Both the position numbers and the translations under genes were made by a program. Below are positions 57,029 to 64,000 of a stretch of 64,000 nucleotides of DNA, piece after piece (positions within the stretch are counted from its first letter, which is position 1; every line of letters starts with the position of its first letter). Source of the stretch: Serpula lacrymans var. lacrymans S7.9 (Eukaryota; Basidiomycota; Agaricomycetes; Boletales; Serpulaceae); assembly GCF_000218685.1 (NCBI RefSeq), contig NW_006763295.1:1658430-1722429 (forward strand). The letters are read 5' to 3'. The notes beneath the pieces are model-generated. The model searched no databases and was not told where the DNA came from. It saw only the letters and a list, made by a program, of their open reading frames with translations.

Positions 57029-59143
57029 TTAAGCGTTGAAGTGGCTCTGTGCATTTTGCCATATGGAATTAAGTACGAATGCTTCGCTGAGGAGCATTTC
57101 TATCTCATGATCCCCCCAATCTTGAGTAGGAAGAGACTGAAGGAACATTATTATGCCCTGCAATGTGTGTTAATAGCAATTCAAATCTTGAATTAAGATG
57201 ACGCGTGGATTTTGTACCTGAAAGTCCATTTCGCGCAACTTCTTGCTCCATTTTACAAGGAAAGCAGAGCAAACATATAAATGAAACTGTGAGAAGGCGT
57301 CTGGGCCCTCAGCCTACTCGATGAATCAAATCAGAATTGTGTCTAAAGATTGAAGATATGGACTGACCAGGTATGTGTCCCACATGCGAATGGTATTTTG
57401 AACACTAATCTCGCGCATCAAGAGGCAGTTCATCCATCGGAACGCAAATTGCATAAACTCCACACTCTGGGCTTCGAGATGGGCAAAAAGCGGGGCTATG
57501 TGCAAACCATACAGTTATTATAATGGCTGACTGGCTGCCATGCTGGAATCACAAACCATCTATCCGCGCCACAAGTTCGGCCATTCGCTTTACACTGCGC
57601 TGGATACCTGGTTGTGCGGAGATATAGTTGTCTTGTATGCCATCAAGAAGTCGAGAAAGACACCAAAACGAATCTGCTTCGACGGCATTGAGAACATGTG
57701 AGGGTAGTAGAGAGGTGTCGAATTGTTCAGGATCCGAGTCTGTCGAGGAAAAAAATAGACATGCGATTACAGAATTCAGTTCAGACAAATTGCAACATAC
57801 GTACCTATATATGCTGAAAGGAACACTTGAAAAAATGGTGTCACCAGATCGTTGATTCCTTGAACATACCCACTCGCCGGATGTCGTATAGCCCAAACGT
57901 AGAGTATTCTTTCAAGGCTCTATTATTGAAAGGAAGAGATAAGTATCCAAGCATGGGTTTTAGTTTATGATACATACACGTTGAGTGGACGCCTGCATCC
58001 AAAGCCGTACACCTGGCCTGGTCCGGGGCACATCTATCTCGATCTGATGCCATATCTGCTGATCAAGACCTTGTCTGTCGCGAGGTAATGCACGTTCGAC
58101 AAGGTCAAGATACTCTCCTCGTTTTCGGGAAAGCGTCGTAGAACGTAAAGGAGAAGGGAGAGGAAGATACCCCTGTGAAAAACTATTGGCACCAAGTGGG
58201 ACGTACGGCGTAATCACTTACAAGGAGTAGCTGCCAGACTATGGGACGTAGTTCATTAGGAACACCTGCCCAGGCAAGCTTTCGCAAATCGGCTTTATCA
58301 CCACGGATTAAAGGGTGTCACTAATCATTCGAATTCCTGGATGGTTCAAGGGCTCACCAATGTTGACATCCTCTTTGCTCAAGCACTCAACAAATTTGAC
58401 TCGTCTACTCGAGCGGATGGAATGCTCCCGCATCATCTTCTCTGATTTTTCGATTCCTTGAGGCGACTGGTTTCCCTTCGCGCTGAGGTGCGTATTGGGA
58501 AATTGAGGCGACGAGTGACGCAACCCGTGGAATGGATCTAAGTATATCATCGATAAAGAATAATCACTAAACTTTGAAAAGTTTGTGTACCGTTCACGAT
58601 GTCACCAGCGTCGCACTTGATAGACCCTCGTTCCGAGTCAGACCTAGATTTCCTTCCTGGTTCTTGCTCCACGACATCCGGCTCAAGATCACCAACCACC
58701 ATATCTCCATCCAGGTCAACGTCACCATGTGCATCTTCGTCTTTAGACTGATCTCTAATATTCACATGTTCTCGAGGATCACTGGTCTTTCTGACGATAG
58801 TCCATCCGAGCCCATTTTTTGGAGATTGGGTGCTCTCTGACCTTGGAGGATAAGAACTAGGACTGGGGGGGTTAAGGTGGGTGTAGGAAGATGCAAGACC
58901 AGATGAAGAAGAATTGCTTGACATTCTGGGAACGGGCTTTGGTGCTGCTATAGGGGAAGATGGTGTGCGTTTTGAGGTCGCAGGGGACAATCTCCATGAA
59001 CGTGAGAGGGTAGACTGGCGAGGAGATTCAGCATCGGACCCAGAGTCCCAGGCATCGTCCTCCGCCCAATCAGCAGTGTTTCGAACATTAAAAGATGGAT
59101 TGAGTGCAACGTGCGGCCGCGCTGGCGGAGGCCTGGCCGTCAT
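57029..59143 (-). CDS. GYP1: Rab GTPase-activating protein GYP1/TBC1D22-like
   Basis: TBC-domain GAP, by family acting on Ypt1/Rab1-type GTPases at the Golgi. The ATG at 59141-59143 (MTARPPPARPHVALNPSFNV) is preferred; the longer frame starts with a non-ATG codon. The N-terminal 200 residues are disordered and Ser-rich (SWRLSPATSKRTPSSP). TBC motifs appear over successive exons: LRKLAWAGVPNELRPIVWQL, YLPLPSPLRSTTLSRKRGEY, IWHQIEIDVPRTRPGV (IxxDxxR arginine finger), LERILYVWAIRHPASGYVQG (YxQ glutamine finger), VEADSFWCLSRLLDGI and FMQFAFRWMNCLLMREI, with an end exon SLPTQDWGDHEIEMLLSEAF. Both catalytic fingers are intact. Stop at 57029. Ten or so short introns. Convergent with NUP2. Confidence 0.93.
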
Positions 59144-60078
59144 CGTTCGCAACAGGGAGCTCAATCCTTCCGCATTTAGGTCTTATACAGGCGTGGGAAG
59201 ATTAATCAATAAAATATTACATAATTGACGCGATACTCATCGCGTAACCTTCCTTAAGCTTTTTACGAGGTATGTTCCCGAGATAAAAGTGGGCAATGAG
59301 CTCTCTGCACGATCTTTTCCTGATTATGGACACATCAAACGCCAGTTCCATCAGTCGGTGTGGGGAGAATTCGTTTAAGCAGCATAATTTTAGAAGATCC
59401 ATCATTTTAGCCTTATACCTTGTACACTGTACTGTTGAATGCCAATTGGCATCACGGAAAATATACGAGGCTCATCGTAATATTATAGTTTGAGACAGTT
59501 TGCCTACAGTGCCAAAGGGAGCACCCTCAGCTTAATCCAAATGGTTCAGCAATTGTTGGAAGTGCCAACTGCATAGCTGAACATGGTGGGCTTTTGATCT
59601 TGCCAGTCATTCAAGCTCAACGTCTTACTATACCTTGGTATGAAAGCTCATTTTCCGTTGCAGAGGTTTCCATCAGTTATCCGCTATTCCTTACCTTATG
59701 ATTCAGTCCGCGAGACGCCCCAATCCACTGAGTTAAAGTCAAACTTAGTTATCTCATTTTCATGAAGGTGGTAGGAATCACGAACATATATCAGATTGCG
59801 TACATGAAGATCGCTGAGAGAGATGCTATTCAGCTCGTTATAATGTTACCAAAGGTTACTTCGCTTTTTATAGCTTTCACTTAAAAATGGCGGTAAACCA
59901 TACCAGGAGGATCGTAGGATTTCCAAAAACGTAAGTTCAAAATTGAGAAACTGACATGATAAAGGTCATTGACAAAGGCAGGGATTGGTATTCGTACATC
60001 ACATAGAGGCGTCTTCCAGACACTAAACTATAAACACAGTGAGCTTTCGCGTATATATCCGTCAAAAGCTAGCGTACT
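59144..60078. other. Intergenic spacer
   Basis: A 935-base region upstream of the GYP1-like gene and downstream of the HicA-like-domain gene, both minus strand. Open frames of about 60 codons on both strands show no protein character. No RNA gene or repeat recognised. Confidence 0.5.
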
Positions 60079-63000
60079 TTAGTTGAGCATCTTGTTAAAA
60101 TCTTCTTCTGACCAGCCATAGTATCTCTTCAACCTATTGCCGTACTCCTTCAGCTTTATTGGATGTAGCGTCGTATCTGGATGGGCTAGATCGACCGTTC
60201 AATGAGCGTCATGTCATGTAAAAAGCGCACATACGTTTATGGAATGTGATGGACTTCAGTGTACATGTCATCAGCATATACCGGGGCGCTAGCATGAAAT
60301 ACTCACCTTATCTTTCGGATCAGGGGGATCGAACCGCACACTGGAGCCTGCCGTGCTAGGATCATAAGTGAATCCCATCTCGCGCATGACCTGTATTAAC
60401 AGTTCATCGTAAGTGCACAAACACAAGAATGTTTTATCAACCAATCACCTTCAAGAAGTTTTCCCATTTCATAGGAGCACTTTTCTCATCCGCTACTTCA
60501 GAAGTACCCAGCAATTGATGCATGTAGATACTCGTCTTTTTTGTCAGCCTGCTGAACCAACTGTGTTTACTTCCTTTGGTCTTCTTGGACTTTTCCGCAG
60601 CCTCCGTCTTGCTTTTGCTGCCAATCAACTCAGAGAGGAAGCCTCTTTTACTAGAAAAGAGTGAGGCGTGGTCTGGCCGGGATTTAATCTTAGCCTTGGG
60701 TCCTTCACGCTCCTGTAAGTACGAATGAGAAGACTGGGCAGTAGTCTGCTCTAACGGAAGCGACAGAGATGCGGTCGACATGTGGGAGTGTATCGAAGGG
60801 GCACCACCACTCCCGCTTGATCTCCTCGGCATAGTTCTAGGAGGTGAGGTAGGAGGAGATGTAGTCATTGGTTTACTAGGCGAGGGAGCCGGGGCCATGG
60901 TGTTCGAGGGGATGTCTTCTTGCACTGGCGCTAGCTCTCCGTCAGCTGGGCGTACTTTCTTTTTCTTGGGTTTCTTTTTCTTCTTCTTCTTCGCAGACGA
61001 ATCTGCCGCATCTTCATCTTCTACTTCTTCCACTGTTGTACGGAAATTATTCGACCCTAGGCTTGCCGCTGCAATTGCGGCTGCGCAATGACAGCCTTAG
61101 TCTACAGCTGGTACTTTATTGATACTTGACACTCACCTGGCGTGTTGGGTGTAGTATAGTTACGCCTCGGTAGTCTCGTTGTGCCGGAGATGGGCTCCAA
61201 AGGAGGTAAGTCATCTATAGGTACGCTGGTCCAATTAATCTGGGAGGTTGATACATCCTTCTGCGTCGGCGGGGTAGGCTTTTGGGGGGCAGGTTTTTTA
61301 CCAAACAAATCTTTGAGAGGACCTGTCCGCGCAGTTGTACTAAGCCTTGTCTTGGAGGAGAACATTCGTCCTATGATAAATTCATCCATAAGGAACCCAC
61401 ATAGCCACCATCGAGATAATCCTACCTCTTAGAGACCCAAGCAACTTCAAGAATGGATTTCCCCTTTTTCCATCCGCCGCATCCAGCTCGGGGACTGGAG
61501 TATTAGGATCAAAGAACTCGGGTATGCCCATCGCTGTATCCATAGCTTCTCTTATCATATCACGGTACTCCGCCTCTTCTTCACTGTCATACCCACTCTC
61601 GTCGTCGTCGTCATCCTCGTCCATATCTTGAATATCCATATCTTCTTTATCAGAGTCTGAATAATTATCACTATCTCCCGTGGAATCCGAGACAGATTGC
61701 AAGCCTGGCATAGACCCATCACTATCGTCATCTGCTGGCCCATCGGTAATCGCAAGTAATTTTCGTCCTTTACTTCCTTTTGCTCTGGTTGCTTTAGGAA
61801 GCCTGCCTTTGGAACGAAAGAGACCCGGAGGTGCGTCTGAGTCGGAATCTGACCCTACATTCAAGCCTGGTACATAAAAAGAACTCCATTGCGGGATGCG
61901 ATGTAATGCTTCGTCCAGTTGCCACAGGGTATCGATATTCATACTTGAAACAGCTTTATAGTTCTTTAACGACAACGAATGGAGAACATGAATGACGGAG
62001 AACAAACGACCTGATACCAGAAACTTACAAGATTGACATGTTTCCACATATTCTCAAGGACAACCTTATCCTTGGTTTTATCCAACGGATGTACGAGATC
62101 TTTGAAGTTGTTGTGACTATTCGAGGCTTGCTGAGAATATATTTGGGCATCAATCCACTGATCATATTTTTCCGGCATCTGGCGTGGCAATTTCTTCCAA
62201 GCTTCGCCCTCTGGTCCAAATAGTGTGCTTTCAAGTAATTCCTGCAGCTGTAAAGTTATCTGGAAGAGAAAGTAGAGTCATGGATACGACCAGATGAATC
62301 AAGTTGAGCCTTACAGAGAGGTCGCCCACTGCATCCCATAGATATTGAGGGAAGCGCTTTGCTTCTCGGGGTGCCTCGCCTATAGCATCGTGCAGGATTT
62401 GATACAAAATGCGCTTAGGATACGGAGCATGCGGGAAACACAGTTCGACGATGATGGAATCGAGGAAAGATCTACCTGCGTCCTTCAGTGCGCCCCAGTC
62501 AAAGGTCATCTCTGGATCGTCAGGATCGGTCCCTTCAGCAGGCTTGAAATAGTGAGCATAATGGGCTGAAGGACACAACCTTGAGAAACATCAGATACAT
62601 AAAACGAGAGGGCATCTCACGAGTCGTAGTGGCGAGCACCGAAAAGTTCTTTTGCCCGATATCTGCCAATACGTTGACCATATCACACAAAAGCAAATAT
62701 TGAGATCGCAGACTCTGGTCCCTTTTGAGTTGGGCTTGTGCAGTTTTGTCGACGAGTCCAGCTTGCTGTAGATCATGAAGACTGTCTAGGACAATTTTCC
62801 ATGCAGATGCAAGCATATATGCATTGTGAATTCTACAACATTCACACAACATAGTATGCAATGGATCAATGCGTCATGCTTATCAGATATATTACATTTT
62901 GCTAAGTCGTACCTGGTTGCGATAACTGAGGCAATATAGGTGGGGTTCTCAAGAGTTTCAGCACCTCGCTGGTCGCTGCACGGTGTGCGCGCCATCAGTT

Positions 63001-63506
63001 CTTCCTTTATCTCGGCCAAGAACAAGTCAGGATCTTGCAAATTGGAGATATCGTCCAAATAGGCTGAGTTATTCGAATGTTTAGAGACTCTCGATCCAAA
63101 TCATACAGCGCATTGGTGCGCGTACCGTTGAACTGCGAGTCTGCTATTTTCACGCAAGTTTCCAGTCGCAAGGGAGACATAACAGCATTCTTGGATCGAC
63201 TGAGAAGATCCTCTTAACTAGCATTCAGCGCCTGGAGTGACGGAGGAACAGTTACAACCAACCTGCCAAAAGATCAAGTTTCTCTCTGCCGCTAATCTTG
63301 CTAGCTAACATAAGCTCTCCCGTTCCTCGTGCACCATATTTACCGTTTCGCAGCACAAGAGCTCGCGAGGTTGAGGGTCTTAGTCCATTCTCATCTCGTT
63401 TACCTTGGTATTTCACTGAAACATGCCTAGGAGCGACAGAAACCACATCTCGAGATGCTGAAAGCTTTATGGGAGGCTTTACAGCTTTTTTCGTATTCTT
63501 CGACAT
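60079..63506 (-). CDS. Large fungal protein with HicA-like C-terminal domain
   Basis: A roughly 850-residue protein on the minus strand from the ATG at 63504-63506 (MSKNTKKAVKPPIKLSASRD). An N-terminal helical region follows: YLDDISNLQDPDLFLAEIKE, YMLASAWKIVLDSLHDLQQA, RSQYLLLCDMVNVLADIGQ and LKDAGRSFLDSIIVELCFPH. Then an acidic stretch (DMDEDDDDDESGYDSEEEAE), the basic KKKKKKKPKKKK (NLS-like) and a Pro/Ser linker. The last exons encode MKWENFLKVMREMGFTYD, AGSSVRFDPPDPKDKS, ITFHKPHPDTTLHPIKLKEY and GNRLKRYYGWSEEDF, resembling the small HicA fold (an RNA-binding, dsRBD-like domain known from bacterial toxin-antitoxin pairs). The usual GSH catalytic His is Ser here. Some fungal databases label similar proteins 'ipa protein'. 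Stop at 60079. Role unknown. Confidence 0.75.
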
Positions 63507-64000
63507 GTATCTGTAGAGAAAGAAGAGGTAGGACGCAGCGCGACTAACAGCGCAATCTGATTTGGAGGTCCGTGCACTGTGCTTGTCGTTGTTGACGCGT
63601 TTTGTGATACAAGGCCTCGATCCCATTTACTATTAAATCCATTGGCATACATATGCATGTCGCTCAGTGCCTGTCGTCTGCGTAAAAACTTGTCTCTTAG
63701 CAACTATTTGTCTATGCTGTTTCTGTTGCTTCATATCAGCGTGAGCGGTATAATGATGAAAAATGCTCCTCGGCATCATGATAAACGCTGGAAAAGGCGC
63801 TCAGCTATTGCTCACGATATCGAAGACTCGTCCCATTTCACCCTTCCGCAAGTGAATTTGAGTGGATATGTATGTCCTCCTGTGTCACAAAAGTCGCATT
63901 CCCCGTATGCACTCCCGGTTTCAGATTGTATGGTTACAGTTACAAGAGAATGTTGCATATTAACATGGTCATGACAGACCGTCTATACGTATCGTGTCTG
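63507..64000. other. Right-edge region, no gene assigned
   Basis: 494 bases upstream of the HicA-like-domain gene. An ACGCGT word at 63595-63600 lies 89 bases before that gene's start. A plus-strand frame from 63754 (MMKNAPRHHDKRWKRRSAIA ... ) with a GT donor-like site near 63868 could be the first exon of a gene continuing beyond the window, but nothing supports it further. Confidence 0.4.
63595..63600. promoter_or_regulatory. ACGCGT word upstream of the HicA-like-domain gene
   Basis: The MCB core ACGCGT 89 bases upstream of the start at 63506. It lacks the TTTAG flank seen at the CDCA7-like and RAD9 genes, so support is weaker. Confidence 0.3.

Noticed and set aside
60079..60500. Bacterial-type HicA/HicB toxin-antitoxin system
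   Set aside because: There is no HicB-like partner, the domain is spliced from several exons of a long eukaryotic protein, and the catalytic His is absent.
60960..61000. CTT-rich microsatellite
   Set aside because: It is coding sequence for the poly-Lys NLS-like stretch of the HicA-like-domain protein, not an independent repeat.
63754..63868. First exon of a gene running off the right edge
   Set aside because: Only one short basic open frame with a donor-like site; no family recognised and no second exon visible.
1..64000. Transposons, tRNA or rRNA genes, biosynthetic cluster
   Set aside because: I looked for terminal repeats, reverse transcriptase or transposase motifs, B-box-like tRNA sequences and core biosynthetic enzymes on both strands and recognised none.

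Overview
The window looks like nuclear DNA of a filamentous basidiomycete, most likely an Agaricomycete. Genes are split by many short (about 50-65 nt) GT-AG introns, sit close together on both strands, and their protein signatures are typically agaricomycete. I see no transposon, no tRNA or rRNA gene, no CRISPR array and no bacterial-type operon. I support 27 protein genes; the first is cut by the left edge. All gene models were spliced by eye, so outer ends are firmer than every internal junction.

Layout. 1-5 kb: the 3' part of an FLVCR-like MFS transporter (+), a small fungal protein with an NCQDW signature (-), and the tRNA methyltransferase TRM11 (-). 5-15 kb: a SWS1/ZSWIM7-type SWIM protein (+), a CDCA7-like zf-4CXXC_R1 protein (-), TIM17 (+), a BLI-3-like flavin-split-barrel protein (+), the checkpoint clamp subunit RAD9 (-) and an NmrA-like protein (+). 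15-25 kb: mitochondrial adrenodoxin/ferredoxin reductase ARH1 (+), a PH-domain coiled-coil protein (-), an arrestin-like protein (+) and a C-terminally membrane-anchored protein (-). 25-37 kb: a minus-strand block of a large AlkB-like 2OG-Fe(II) oxygenase, ATP synthase delta (ATP16), glutamate-cysteine ligase (GSH1) and Beclin/ATG6. 38-48 kb: a single-exon caspase-like gene, a probable C/D box snoRNA, an uncertain gene, DNA polymerase kappa and a mitochondrial Mmc1-like degenerate dynamin-like protein (all +). 47-63.5 kb: a VanZ-like membrane protein (-), an RraA-like protein (+), the membrane-anchored transcription factor MGA2/SPT23 (-), nucleoporin NUP2/NUP50 (+), the Rab-GAP GYP1/TBC1D22 (-) and a large fungal protein with a HicA-like C-terminal domain (-).

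Functional themes are genome maintenance (SWS1, CDCA7-like, RAD9, Pol kappa, possibly the AlkB-like protein), mitochondrial function (TIM17, ARH1, ATP16, Mmc1-like) and stress or membrane homeostasis (GSH1, BLI-3-like, ATG6, MGA2). Grouping by position is not strong evidence of co-function in a fungus. However, the CDCA7-like gene and RAD9 share an identical 11-bp element with an MCB (ACGCGT) core just upstream of their start codons, which hints at common G1/S control. Other points worth a second look are the C/D snoRNA candidate at 40,596-40,669, an MGA2 exon-intron layout in which retaining one intron would release the factor from the membrane, and the eukaryotic HicA-like domain.
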